Positions 35,544 to 45,586 of a stretch of 64,000 bases of DNA are shown piece by piece. A program made the translations under genes and the position numbers. Numbering within the stretch: the first letter of the stretch is position 1; every line of letters starts with the position of its first letter. A model generated the notes under the pieces. The model saw only the letters and a program-made list of their open reading frames with translations. It made no database searches and was not told the origin of the DNA. Origin of the DNA: Periplaneta americana (Eukaryota > Arthropoda > Insecta > Blattodea > Blattidae). Where the stretch lies: NCBI RefSeq assembly GCF_040183065.1, contig NC_091132.1:160415602-160479601 (forward strand). The letters run 5' to 3'.

Positions 35544-36090
35544 CAGAAAATAATTAGTGCGAATTTCTTCTACAAAATGTTTTTTACAAACTTTTACCCT
35601 GATACAGTATGGTCTACTTTTCAAGGGACCTAAATTCTATGCAAAATGCCTTCCACAGGTGTCAAATTTTCTTTGTTTTGTTACGAAAATTAATGCAAGT
35701 AATTGAGTGGTTTGAGAAAAAAGAAACTGCGGTTCATCTCGCATCAGAGTACAAAACAGAAATTACAACTGTGCACGATTTAATTAAAAACAAATATAAA
35801 GTGTAATAAGTATGTAAATCTACAACATGAGGCCTGGACTATTCTTATATTTTCACAGACAGTCGTCACAAGGTGTTTCCTTGGCTCTTGCAAATCCGTC
35901 ATTGAAAATCAGACTTAAATTAGTGAACTTCTGATCCACTACCTGCGATATTAAAAACACATGGAGGAAATTAGGAAACTGTATTATGCACTTAATTTAT
36001 GAAAATGTTACATGGTACGGATTATCCGATTTTTTCGGTTAACCATTCACACCACATCCTTCATTACCACGGATAATAGAGGTTCTACTG
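35434..36090 (+). mobile_element. pogo/Tigger-type element inside the Tc1 element
   Basis: Inverted ends cagtagaaccccgattttcc and (complement) cagtagaacctctattatcc, flanked by TA. Excision restores the Tc1 codons for 'PLRVPAFRRNNQ'. Inside, near 35690-35800, 'LMQVIEWFEKKETAVHLASE' and 'TTVHDLIKNKYKV' match the CENP-B/pogo helix-turn-helix. The catalytic part is absent. A T-run of about 30 bases lies near 35510-35540. Confidence 0.88.
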
Positions 36091-36424
36091 TACCAGCCTT
36101 TCGGAGAAACAATCAGGCAGCGAGTCTAACATGGGCAGAACAAGATGTCAATTGGGGTTATAAAGAATGGGCTTTCTGATGAGTCTAGATTCTGCTTTCA
36201 CCCCAATGGAAGCATATCAGGATTTGACATCAACCTGAGTCAGCAGAAAGTCTTTGTCATGTTCAGGAAGTCCATAGCTGCGGAGGTGGTGTTGGCAGAA
36301 GTAATGAACAGAAGAACACGGCTCGTTTTCCAGGAAGGGACAATGAATCATAATGTGTACTTAAATTCTGTCCTGCAACCAATTGTGAGACCATTTGCTA
36401 ATGCCCTGGAAGAAAGTTTCATTC

Positions 36425-36586
36425 TTCTCTCGCTAGTGGTTTTATATTTTATTTTATCAGTCTTAGTATTTATTTTATTATTGTAAATATTTTTGTTTTA
36501 TCACTATTATTATTATTATTATTAATATTATTATTATTAATGAATTATTTTGTATTACAAACTTTGTACTGTATCATTTCTGTCAC

Positions 36587-36623
<37 letters not shown>

Positions 36624-36776
36624 GTTACTATTATTTGTATCACCAGCATTATTATTTGATCCCTGTAAAATTTATGTAGACTACTGGACTGTACCCGAGC
36701 ACGAGCATATGCTCATTTCGGGTATCTATTCATATGTATTCATTTCACATGTAAATTGTAAATAAATTTGAATTTA
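36425..36776 (+). mobile_element. LINE 3' end inside the Tc1 element
   Basis: A non-coding block interrupts the Tc1 frame between 'NALEE' and 'FMHDNA'. It contains ATT microsatellites (36510-36540, 36588-36630) and ends with a hairpin (cccgagcacgag...ctcatttcggg) and 'gtaaataaatttgaattt', the form of a CR1-like LINE 3' terminus. It is strongly 5'-truncated. Confidence 0.7.
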
Positions 36777-37482
36777 TGCATGACAATGCCCATGCTCATA
36801 CTGCTCAAGCGATTTGTGAATGGTTTCAGCAAGGGGAGATTTCTGTACTGTCTTTGTCTGCTCAGTCCCTGGATCTTAATGCCGTAGAATATGCATGGGG
36901 TCAACTTCAGAGGGCTGTAACACCACGTATGGAGAATATAGAGAACGCTGGAAACTTCTATACTGCTCTAATTCAGACTTGGGATAATCTTCTGCAAGCA
37001 GACATTGAACATCTGATTTCAAGCATGCTGAGTCGATGCGAAGCAGTGTTAGATTCACGAAGAGGTGATACTCGTTACTAGCAATTTGATTGATTTCAAT
37101 CTGTATGGAATTATTCAGTGTTTTCCTGTCAAAATGTTTATAATATTATACTCAACATGCAGCATTTCAGTTATTGTTTAGTTTTCAACATAAAAAATAA
37201 AAATAATCATTTAAATGTACTTGATTTATTTGCTAGCAAAAGTAATTTATTTCTCATATCAAGTAATATGCATTTCACTCCTATGAATAATAAACTGAAG
37301 CAAATAATGTACTTGTCCCTTAGATTTTTTTGAGCAGTGTATTTCAAATCTAAAAATTAAAGGCGTCCAAGTTTAGAAACATTGGAAACAAGAAAACAGT
37401 TAATATTGCATACTGTTAATGGATTTGACATAATTAAAATTGCACTACCTGTATATCTGTATACTCATAGTGAACAACTTAC

Positions 37483-37608
37483 ATCAACTTCAGATTTCAC
37501 GACTGGAAACATAGTAGGCACTGGAGTGTCTTCAACTTTTATCTCTGATTTGATTTCATAACTCTGGTCCACACATTCTGTCTCTTCCAGATGGGATAAA
37601 TTCACTTC
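37483..37608 (-). CDS. second coding exon of the C2H2 zinc-finger gene
   Basis: Acceptor ctgttttgtag before 37608, donor gtaagttg after 37483. The exon is 126 bases, phase 0 at both ends, encoding 'EVNLSHLEETECVDQSYEIK' followed by 'SEIKVEDTPVPTMFPVVKSE' and VD. The acidic, lysine-spaced composition continues the N-terminal spacer of the protein. No domain is recognised. It joins in frame to the exons at 37955-38047 and 30369-30451. Confidence 0.87.
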
Positions 37609-37954
37609 CTACAAAACAGAGAGATCATGAATGATTTTAATTAATAGTTTTAAACTTTACTTCATTAGTAACAGTCGTTAATCTGATTGTACATGGTCGT
37701 TATCGGCTAACTCAACACAGGCAACAAAATAGAAAAGAAAATTGAAGACAAAAAGGGAACAAGAGCTTAGGGGCATAAGAATGACTGATAATGGGCCAGA
37801 AGAATGTAAGTTACATACTAAACAATGTATGCAATTGCCTTTTCGAATATGATATATTCTTAATCTTTACTCAGAATAACAAATAGCCTATAAGCCTATT
37901 ATCCTCTGGCACTTTTAAACAAATAAAAAAAAACAGAGAGACTTTTCACTTTAC

Positions 37955-38047
37955 CTGCGATGAAGCCTTATTGTCTTCTATTTTGTATGTGTTATGTGCT
38001 TCTAAGTCCAACGGATCTATTTTAAGTTCCATCTTGATTACATCCAT
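37955..38047 (-). CDS. first coding exon of the C2H2 zinc-finger gene
   Basis: The ATG at 38047 begins 'MDVIKMELKIDPLDLEAHNT' and the exon ends KASSQ before a donor, gtaaagtg. An acceptor (ttttttcag) five bases upstream of the ATG means a leader exon exists further right; I could not find it. Exon size (31 codons) and start motif match the exon at 1702-1794. The upstream region to 38200 shows no clear promoter. Confidence 0.88.
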
Positions 38048-38208
38048 CACAACTGAAAAAAGAGGTTATGTATAGAGTGATTTACAGATGCTGCGTTGAA
38101 AAACTTTCATTACAAGTTGCTATGATCTAATTCGCATGACACTTCTCCATACTCATCTTCTTTCACAACAGCCCTACCAAGACCCTGGAATTCGCTATCT
38201 GCTAAGAG

Positions 38209-39690
38209 TATGCTGAAAAGTAATGCCTCCTCCTTTTTTGTCGCAGTGAATATAGTTAAAAATATTAATGATAGTACATTGTATTCAGTGAACTTTCTGT
38301 TTTCAGTGACGCAAGTTTCGTATCTCTGCTAGTAGAGAACTCTGAATTATAGCCTGAAACATGGCGGCGTGTACCAGCACTATGTCAGTGCATGTGAAGC
38401 AGCGAGCAATGATCGAGTTTCAACAGCAGAAAATGTGCCCCCGATAGACATTCATTGGAGATTGAAGGCCGTTTATCGTGATCAATGTGTCGACATCAGT
38501 ACGCGCGACGTTGGTCTGCTCGTGCTCGTAATGAACCTGGTGCAACTTATACTTGTGTGACAAAGGACGCAGTGGAAGACACTTATTGCAACTGATGACG
38601 CTTATTGGAATCATGTCAATGAACTCATTACAGCGAATCGTAGAATAACGCAGGAACACCAATCAATCCAGTGTGGTATATCAAGGAAGTGTGTGCAGGC
38701 AATAATTGCAGAACTGGGATTCCGGAAAATTTGCGCACGATGGATGCCTCGAATGCTCCTTTCTCACATGAAACAGAAGAGATTGGACATTTGCCAACAA
38801 CTGCTTCCACGCTAAGAATGGGAAGGCGATGAATTCTTAAAGAACATTGTCACAGGTGACAAAATCTAGGTACATCACTTCGATTCCGGAAACAAGAGGT
38901 CATCAATGCAGTTCCGCCACAAAGGATCACCAGCGAATAGGGATTATAAAGAATGGACACTTCGCGTCGGTACCTTTGATGTAGCCGGACTGATTTCAAT
39001 GACCTGCAAGCCAGCTAAAGCGTCAGATTATGCTTTCTCCCTAGAGTTGGCGCTGACATCACACCAGCTAGCAGTCGACACAGCGGAAATATAACATACA
39101 TAATTAATACATCTAGGTACATTATGTACTCAAATAAAATAAATGGGATCCATAGAATAATAAATCCTTCATTAACTGCAATGTCTAGACTCTAGAGTTC
39201 CTTTATAATCAGAGTTGAGCCCAACAACAATTAAAATATATAATGATTTGATAGCGCTGAAAATGGAAAAACAAAACTCTTACGAGAAGTAAAACCATAT
39301 ACCTATATTATATTATTATACAAATATTAAACGAATTCGATACTTAATTTTATAATGTATTATATTATTTTATAATATAATGTATTATATCTGAAGTATA
39401 AAATATTATTATTACAACTAGTTTGTCACTGAGAAATAAGGAAAAGCTGTTAACTTGAATTTATTTGAAGCAAAGCGTTACTGGATTATGCAATAAGGTA
39501 GGCGATTTTTGGATCCTGTGCCTTAACTCTATTTTCAATTATTATCTTAGCGTAGGCTCGATTACACTAACCTCTAGCGCTTGAAAGTGGAACTAGCCGC
39601 TGGCGCACAGATAAACAAAACACAGGAACATTCGCTCAGTGTCCATTCTTTATAATCCCTATTCACTGGGATCACCTGCACCAAAAAGTT
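38209..39690 (+). mobile_element. mariner transposase, N-terminal half, interrupted
   Basis: From about 38360, 'MSVHVKQRAMIEFQQQK' and 'IDIHWRLKAVYRDQCVDIST' give the mariner helix-turn-helix. Shifted frames follow with 'ELITANRRITQEHQSIQCGI', 'AELGFRKICARWMPRMLLSH' and 'NIVTGDK', where the first catalytic Asp (TGDE in the family) is followed by Lys. 'MQFRHKGSPA' is then cut by an insert (38931-39668), after which 'PKK' resumes and the homology ends. The C-terminal half is absent. The left end is near 'gtatgctgaaaagtaatgcc'. Confidence 0.78.
38931..39668. mobile_element. hAT-like non-autonomous element inside the mariner
   Basis: Inverted ends: left cagcgaatagggattataaa, right (complement) cagtgaatagggattataaa, about 30 bases in all. 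They are flanked by ggatcac(c) at 38924-38931 and 39669-39676, a 7-8 bp duplication. Excision restores the mariner codons GSPAPKK. No transposase domain is visible inside; two short sub-terminal repeats and AT-rich filler occupy it. Confidence 0.83.
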
Positions 39691-40027
39691 ATTACTTGTC
39701 AATTTACAAACTTTCTAATTGTCATTTATACAGGTGGCTTCAAGTAATGTAAACTATAACCTACAAATAATGCATCCTACTTATAAATTAGAATGAACTG
39801 TAAAATTCTGAAACGGAAGTAGGACTGAAGTGATAAATACAACGAAAGTAAAAATTGGCAATACACGCAATCACAATTACCTCTATGAAGTATTAAAATG
39901 AAAACAGAGCAAATTCCTTTTTCAGAATGTAGAGTACAGGATTCCAGCAAGACGAACAGCTTGCTCTGCGATCAAGGGAGCCGTGAACACGGCCATCAAT
40001 CTAGAAGTATACTACGAAACCTACATA

Positions 40028-40058
40028 GATCCAATAATAATAATAATAATAATAATGA
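40028..40058. repeat. (AAT)n microsatellite
   Basis: Short AAT run following a small open frame ('DQGSREHGHQSRSILRNLHR', 39898-40030) of unknown origin. It probably marks a retroelement 3' end. Confidence 0.8.
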
Positions 40059-40344
40059 TAGAGGAAGTGTGCCTGTTCTAGGTTTAATTACATTGGACAA
40101 CAAAATTTTTTTTTCAATGTTTCCTGCACTTCATGAGTCAATTCTTCCTAATTTTGGGTTGAGAAAAACGAATATGATAATAAAAATTTTTTCTTAGCTC
40201 TAGTTTCTGTGATATACAATATGTGGAAGTATTTCAGTTTAACTGATTAAGAGAAAACAACACATTTTAATTACATATGCCAACAACATTGAAAGTGCAT
40301 TTAATTTTTTTTTAAATGGCAGTTACATTCTAAGAGTTCTAAAT

Positions 40345-41641
40345 TTATGGAAGAATACCTGGCAGATGGTTGGGTCTGAAGAGAATCATGTGTGGCTGCA
40401 TGAGATCGTCGTCTTTTAGATTGCCTCTTTTGAGTTCCGGAGCATCCCTACGCAAAGACCAGCAGTAATCCGCAAGCATTATTTCATTCCAACGGCCCTT
40501 ATATCTTTGTTTCACAACAGAAATATCGTGATGGAACCTTCCTCCGTGTTCATCACTGAAAGCTCCACAACTAGGAGGGAAAAAGTGTAGGTGGGAATGG
40601 AGAAAATGGATTTTAATGGACATGTTGCATCCGAGTTGATGGTATTTTTGCAGGAGCACCGTCACCAACTGAGCGTAGTTATCATCTCTTTTTAACAATC
40701 CATGAATAACTCCCTTGAAGACTTCTCAATCTTCCTTTTCTTTCCCCTCCAAAACTTGGTCAAATGCAGGATCCTTTAAAAGTTCTCGAATTTGTGGCCC
40801 GTCAAAAATACCTTCTTTGACTTTGGCATCACTTAATTTCGGAAATTTCTCTCTTACATACTTAAAGGCCTATCCTTCTTGGTTCATACCTGTGATACAA
40901 TTTTTTATCAAACCCAGCTTAATATGAAGGGGTGGAAGAAGAACATCTTTTGGGTCCACGAGAGGCTCGGCAACAACATTTTTCTCGCTAGGTTATGATT
41001 TCTAGCAGGCCAGTCTGCTTGAATATAATGTGATTTCCTATCCCTGCTGTCCCACATACATAAAAAGCAGCAATATTTTGTGTACCCCAGTTGCATTCCT
41101 AAGAGTACAGCAATGACTTTTAGATCACCACAGATTTTAAAGTTGTGTTCATGATATTCAATTGATTTGAAGAGGGCTGTCATATTGCATAAGTCTCCTT
41201 CATGTGACCTCCATGACCAAAAGGAATAGAAGTAATACAGCTTTCAAACTAAGCTTGGAGGAGTCTATGAATAGCCTCCATTCAGTTGGATCATGGTTCA
41301 AATTCAAACATTTCATCAAGCCATTAATGTCGCAGCAAACAAGATTGTTTTTCTTCTAAAAAATTGGGAAGCAGATCCCTGTGACATTGTCTGTACTGTG
41401 AGACCCTGCCACCACGTTCGAGAAGATTCCATTGCTGTAGTCTAGACCCTAGAATTTCTGCCTTCTCCTTTGACAGGTCAAAGTCTCTAATGAGATCACT
41501 CAATTCCGCTTGACTCAGTCTGTGCGGTTTATCATCTTTTTTCCTCAAAATCAGGGTCATGGGATGTGGAAGGCTTGTTGGGTTCTTCTTCTTGTTCCAC
41601 ACAGTCTTCATTTTCTACTTCAAACACCAATTTTCGTGGCA
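40345..41641 (-). pseudogene. decayed gene of an uncharacterised transposon-like family
   Basis: From 41641 leftward the frames give MPRKLVFEVENEDC, 'RLSQAELSDLIRDFDLSKEK', 'AEILGSRLQQWNLLERGGRV', 'ALFKSIEYHEHNFKICGDLK', 'MQLGYTKYCCFLCMWDSRDR', 'PQIRELLKDPAF'-type residues, then 'MLKRDDNYAQLVTVLLQKYH', 'LGCNMSIKIHFLHSHLHFFP', 'CGAFSDEHGGRFHHDISVV', 'RYKGRWNEIMLADYCWSLRR'. The order is complete for a protein I recall as repeated in many arthropod genomes, without a named enzymatic domain. The Cys-rich 'CCFLCLWDSR' and the Asp/Glu/His-rich 'SDEHGERFHQD' blocks could be catalytic, but that is inference. There are several stops and frameshifts (near 41525, 41340, 40970, 40870 and 40715). Confidence 0.6.
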
Positions 41642-41661
41642 TTTTTACAAATTTTACACTT

Positions 41662-42189
41662 TAAAAACACTTCCGAACCAGAAATGCTGCATTAATTACA
41701 GCAGAAATAATATGTAATTCACAGTCACAGCAACAATATCTATGTTTGTAACTGACAAACAGCTGAAGAACATTCGTGTTTTGTTGACAGGTGTGCCAAC
41801 TCCCAAAACAAAATTTCCCCCAAACTGAAAATGTTGAGTCTAAAAACTGAAATGTCACTTTATCTCCAAAGCAACAGCTGATCTGTCATTTTTATGGTGA
41901 TTTTGAATTCAGTAGGTGGAAATACATAAGAATTAGCTATTTTTGAGCCCGAAACATTTTCATTGTTGACCAGTGTTATTATAGAAATGCAAAATATTTA
42001 ACAATGGTTTTAATTTCTACAATAAAATATAGTCTACTTCATTCTTGAATACACTCTTTTAACAAATGTTAGGCTAATATGTGAGTCTGGTGTATGGAGA
42101 CATGTTTTACTGACTGTATAATTATTCCATATTTAATTTGCACTTCAGTTACTCGTACTAAGTTCTTCATACTTGTATTGTACAATCAC
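41662..42189. other. no recognisable feature
   Basis: Intergenic AT-rich sequence beyond the 5' end of the decayed transposon-like gene. It may include that element's terminal region, but I could not pair it with a left end. Confidence 0.35.
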
Positions 42190-42326
42190 TGATGAACTAT
42201 TAAGTTATTTAAATTAAATAAATAACGACTTCACAATAATCAGGTTCTATAACACCATAATTCAAATTGTTAAAAGTGATGTCGCTATTTATTTAATTTA
42301 AATAACCTAGTATCGGTAGTTCATCA
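42190..42326. mobile_element. small palindromic MITE
   Basis: Arms 'tgatgaactat-taagttatt' and, on the complement, 'tgatgaactaccgatactag' converge on shared 'gttatttaaattaaataaat' and 'cgac-tcac'. The whole 137 bases can fold as one hairpin. I see no clear target duplication. Confidence 0.7.
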
Positions 42327-42955
42327 CTACATTGTCTAACATTTACTAATTATATAATATTATAATACTTGTGTTATATTGTAATTGTAACTTTAATTGT
42401 ATTCAGGGTATTCTAGTTTTAATCTCCTGGAAGAGGAAAAGAAAATACGTTATTTCTACTAGGCTACATACTAAATAATTTATTTAAAATTTCTAAATAA
42501 TTTTGAAATCTCTGTCTTCCTTTCCTTGCTGTCTATCTTATATTTTATTTTATACTCTATTTTACAAAATACAGTTATATTTTATCTGACCTAGACTAAA
42601 TCTGGGGCAATTCCTAATGAAAAAATAGGAGTACCGGTAATTGCTGGTCCATTTACTTCAAAACAGTAATATAGGCTATTGACAGATATGAAATGAAGAA
42701 AACGAAAGAGCTGGTTTGAGACATAATGGCAGGGCATGAAACTAGTAATATTCCGGAAGAAACTGTAATAGAAATGACACATGAACACAACACACAACAA
42801 TGTAGTATACAAATACAATGTGAAATTGGTACTGAGGTGTTCAGAAATTATTCTTCATTGCCCATGCTCCAGTCTGTTAGTGATTCAGATTCCGGTGGTG
42901 ATGATGTGGCTGACAGCTTTCAGCACTGATATGTATGTAAGTTAACACATTAATA

Positions 42956-43301
42956 ATAATAATCCGTGACGCTACAGCCCGTGAAGGGTCTAGACCGACC
43001 AGCCGGCTGCTCACCTCACGCCCACATGTCGAAGCAGAGGTGGACGATCATCCAACCAGAATGGAGGTATCGTGTGGTTAGCACGATGATCCCCCCAGCC
43101 GTTATAGCTGGCATACGCAACCGGATTTCGCTACCTATCGTAGCTCCCCAAGTGCATCACGATGCTGGGTGGCACTGGTCCCATACACTGGCCGAAATTT
43201 CATGATAAAGTTTCTTCCCCCATGAGGACTCGAACCAGCGGGCATTCCGTAACGCGAGTCCTAGGCAGGATGCCTTAGACCATGACGCCACAGCGCAGGA
43301 C
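42956..43301 (-). mobile_element. tRNA-derived SINE, second family, full copy
   Basis: On the minus strand the head has box A 'tggcgtcatggtctaaggc' and box B 'ggttcgagtcctcatgg'. The body follows ('aaatttcggccagtgtatgg', 'ggctggtcggtctagaccc', 'cgggctgtagcgtcacgg') with an (ATT)n tail. It is bordered by a 13-bp duplication with one mismatch, taacacattaata (42943-42955) and taacatattaata (43302-43314). It is distinct from the family at 24794. Confidence 0.88.
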
Positions 43302-43483
43302 TAACATATTAATACTGTAATATATTTTTTCACTTAATATTATGATTGAGTGTTAAGTCAATTAGAGTATTTTGAAACCAGCTTAATTTCCACTAGTTTC
43401 TGGAAAAACGCGTCTTATTGAATTCTTGACACAAAATTCTTGACTCCTATAAATGTACAACAATTTATCCAACTTGTAAATTG

Positions 43484-44091
43484 AATAATTTCAAGGGAAA
43501 AATTGTTCCGGGGCCGGGTATCGATCCCGGGACCTCTGGTTGAACGTACCAGCGCTCTACCACTGAGCTACCCGGGAACTCCACCCGACACCGTCTCAAC
43601 TTTTCCCTTTATATCCACACAACTCGCGTGGGCTGACGAAACGCCAGAGACCCACAACAAGTGCACACACTCTCTGTGTGACTTGGAATTGTGGTTTTCT
43701 GTTGACGTACACAGTAACGTATATATTATGCAAATCTAGTCTTTCAGGTGAAGCTCCCTGTAAAGCAGATTTGAATAATTTCAAGGGAAAAATTGTTCCG
43801 GGGCATAATATATACGTTACTGTGTACGTTAACAGAAAACCACAATTCCAAGTCACACAGAGATTGTGTGCACTCGTTGTGGATCTCTGGCGTTTCGTCA
43901 GCCCACGCGAGTTGTGTGGATATAAAGGGAAAAGTTGAGATGTTATCGGGTGGAGTTCCCGGGTAGCTCAGTGGTAGCTGGTACGTTCAACCAAGAGGTC
44001 CCGGGATCGATACCCGGCCCCGGAACAATTTTTCCCTTGAAATTATTCAAATCTGCTTTACAAGGAGCTTCACCTGAAAGACTAGATTTGC
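43484..44091. mobile_element. inverted SINE compound with tRNA-like modules
   Basis: Three pieces of one 287-bp unit. 43484-43729 is the unit in minus orientation lacking its 3' 41 bases; 43730-43804 is the 3' part of another minus copy; 43805-44091 is a complete plus copy. The unit runs 'ataatatatacgttactgtg', a 'gtttcgtcagcccacgcgag' body, 'ggatataaagggaaaagttg', a tRNA-like module (gggtagctcagtggtag ... cccgggatcgatacccgg), and 'cccttgaaattattcaa' to 'gactagatttgc'. The compound is flanked by aacttgtaaattg at 43471-43483 and 44092-44104, a perfect 13-bp duplication. So the whole structure was inserted as one piece. Unusually, the tRNA-like part is internal rather than at the 5' end. Confidence 0.87.
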
Positions 44092-44104
44092 AACTTGTAA
44101 ATTG

Positions 44105-45081
44105 TTTATAAGCCACATAGCGCCAGGCGTTTCTAGTAAAAGTAGACGTTATTTTGCATTAATTTTTGTCTTTATGACTAAATTATCCCTTGCCATATGT
44201 ATGATTTCTTAGTCCAAAATAATTAATTTACTGAAAGAAGGATGTAATGTGATACAAAAATATGTATCAGTTTTAAGTGTTTTAACATTTTTCACTTCCA
44301 CGAAGCAAACATATTCATCACTAGACATTTCCCTGCAGTGATCGCATTTGCACCAGCTCTGCCTGTTGTTATAACACTATCTAATTCACTTTCGGTATCA
44401 TAATTTTCAGAATCAAATTTTTACGATTCAGACTGATAAGGTTTTAAGTCATAGAAAGCCATTTCATATACGTGAAAGAAATGTTAATCCCATGAGTAAT
44501 AATGTGCTTTCAAGACAAGGCAGTGAGCGAAGGAGCATTATGACGTCAGTGACTTTTGTTTGCGTGTATAGCGCACACCCCGTTTCACCAATTGACCTCA
44601 CACTTGAACAGAAGATCATTGTATTTCATAATAAATCATAATCTACTCCAACTAAATTTCGATTTTTATCTAGTGATCCCTTTAATACTGTAGAAAGATA
44701 CAGATTATGACGTACAGCTGGAAAAAACGACACTTTTCTAGTTCCGACATTAACCAATGGAGAACACTTGTATCATTTTTCTGTTCGGCCAGTCTGTAGC
44801 CTATATCCACAGTGCTGCAATCCTCTGCGCTGAAAAATTATTATTAGCCATCACACAAATCGTATTTCAAGATAACAACAAATCTTGATACATGAGTCGT
44901 AGCTATAGCAGAACATATTATCAGCTCCAAAATGTTAAATAATGCCGCTCTTTTGATCGATTCATGAAAAGCAATACAAGCGATCGCCTAAAGGAATGGT
45001 TCCCAAAGTGTGCTACGGCGATCCCTGGGGATCCGCTAACAATTATCGGGGGATCTGCAGTTGGTATATACACATTTTGAA
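44105..45081. other. mostly unassigned; possible hAT end and Cys-rich scrap
   Basis: On the minus strand near 44400-44300, 'WCKCDHCREMSSDEYVCFVE' resembles the zinc-binding Cys module shared by P2X7 tails and some transposon proteins. At 44995-45030 'ggaatggttcccaaagtgtg' looks like a Charlie-type hAT terminus. Neither is extended enough for a firm call. Confidence 0.3.
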
Positions 45082-45506
45082 CAGGATCGGATTTCGGTAT
45101 AGTGCCGCCCCTATGCAGTGCTAACATTTGCTGACGCCCAACTACCACAGTTTATAAGCAACTATTATACAGGTCATGTTTAGTTTAAATTAGTTTTAAA
45201 TGAAATTCTACAATTCACAACGCAATAAATTACTGGAATCAAAATACCTGCAACTTACTTGTAAATTATAGAGATTTCCTTCGCACTTTCTTCGGAGACG
45301 CTAAATAACCTAGATGTTGATACAGCGTCGTAAAATAACCCAATGAAATTTAAAAAAAAAAAAAGCATTGCTGATCACATCGAAGTCGATCTGACGAGGC
45401 ACATCAGACTAGATGCAAAGAAACATATTCCAACTTATTCATAGTTGAAACAAAATTGATTTGTGAAAGGCAGGCTATTCTACATTTTTAAGCATTAGTT
45501 TTGATA

Positions 45507-45510
<4 letters not shown>
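45082..45510. mobile_element. hAT non-autonomous element, left part (copy of 58222-59135)
   Basis: Starts 'caggatcggatttcggtata' and follows the element at 58222 through 'gtttaaattagttttaaatg', 'ttccttcgcactttcttc' and 'gaaacaaaattgatttgt'. The right part is lost into an (AAT)n tract (45508-45547). A SINE 3' fragment interrupts it at 45295-45366. Confidence 0.8.
45295..45366 (+). mobile_element. SINE 3' fragment inside the hAT relic
   Basis: 'gctaaataacctagatgttg' and 'cgtcgtaaaataacccaat' plus an A-run, same family as 24794-25035. The sister hAT copy at 58222 lacks it, so it is a later insertion. Confidence 0.85.

Positions 45511-45547
<37 letters not shown>
45508..45547. repeat. (AAT)n microsatellite
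   Basis: About 40 bases of AAT between the hAT relic and the RTE-like LINE fragment. Confidence 0.9.
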
Positions 45548-45549
<2 letters not shown>

Positions 45550-45586
45550 CATTTCAAGCAAGAATCACCTTTACTTTTTAACTTTG

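Larger units (their letters stand above)
34669..37339 (+). mobile_element. Tc1-type transposon with three nested insertions
   Basis: TA at 34667-34668 and 37340-37341 flanks inverted ends: left cactgctcaaaaaagtctaa, right (complement) cactgctcaaaaaaatctaa. The transposase starts at 34926 (MEHRHFTTSEILGAVGMIKG), resumes after a SINE with 'INRLWLRYQIPGEVRNVIKA', is cut again by a pogo-type element, continues 'PAFRRNNQAASLTWAEQDVN' (36092) and 'DESRFCFHPNGS', 'LVFQEGTMNHNVYLNSVLQP', is cut by a LINE 3' end, and finishes 'FMHDNAHAHTAQAICEWFQQ' to 'SRRGDTRY' and a stop at 37081. Without the inserts it would be about 1.5 kb, normal for Tc1. The catalytic DDE residues are partly recognisable (SDESRF; HDNA; SLDLN). 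A frameshift near 36177 also disables it. Confidence 0.9.

Noticed and set aside
43500..43590. tRNA gene on the minus strand
   Set aside because: The tRNA-like module is repeated in inverted orientation at 43950-44035 within a larger repeated unit and lacks a matched acceptor stem, so it is part of a SINE-like element.
43596..43938. two opposite 86-codon frames ending in RRFVSPRELCGYKGKS
   Set aside because: They are the same frame read in the two arms of the inverted SINE compound, with no gene character.
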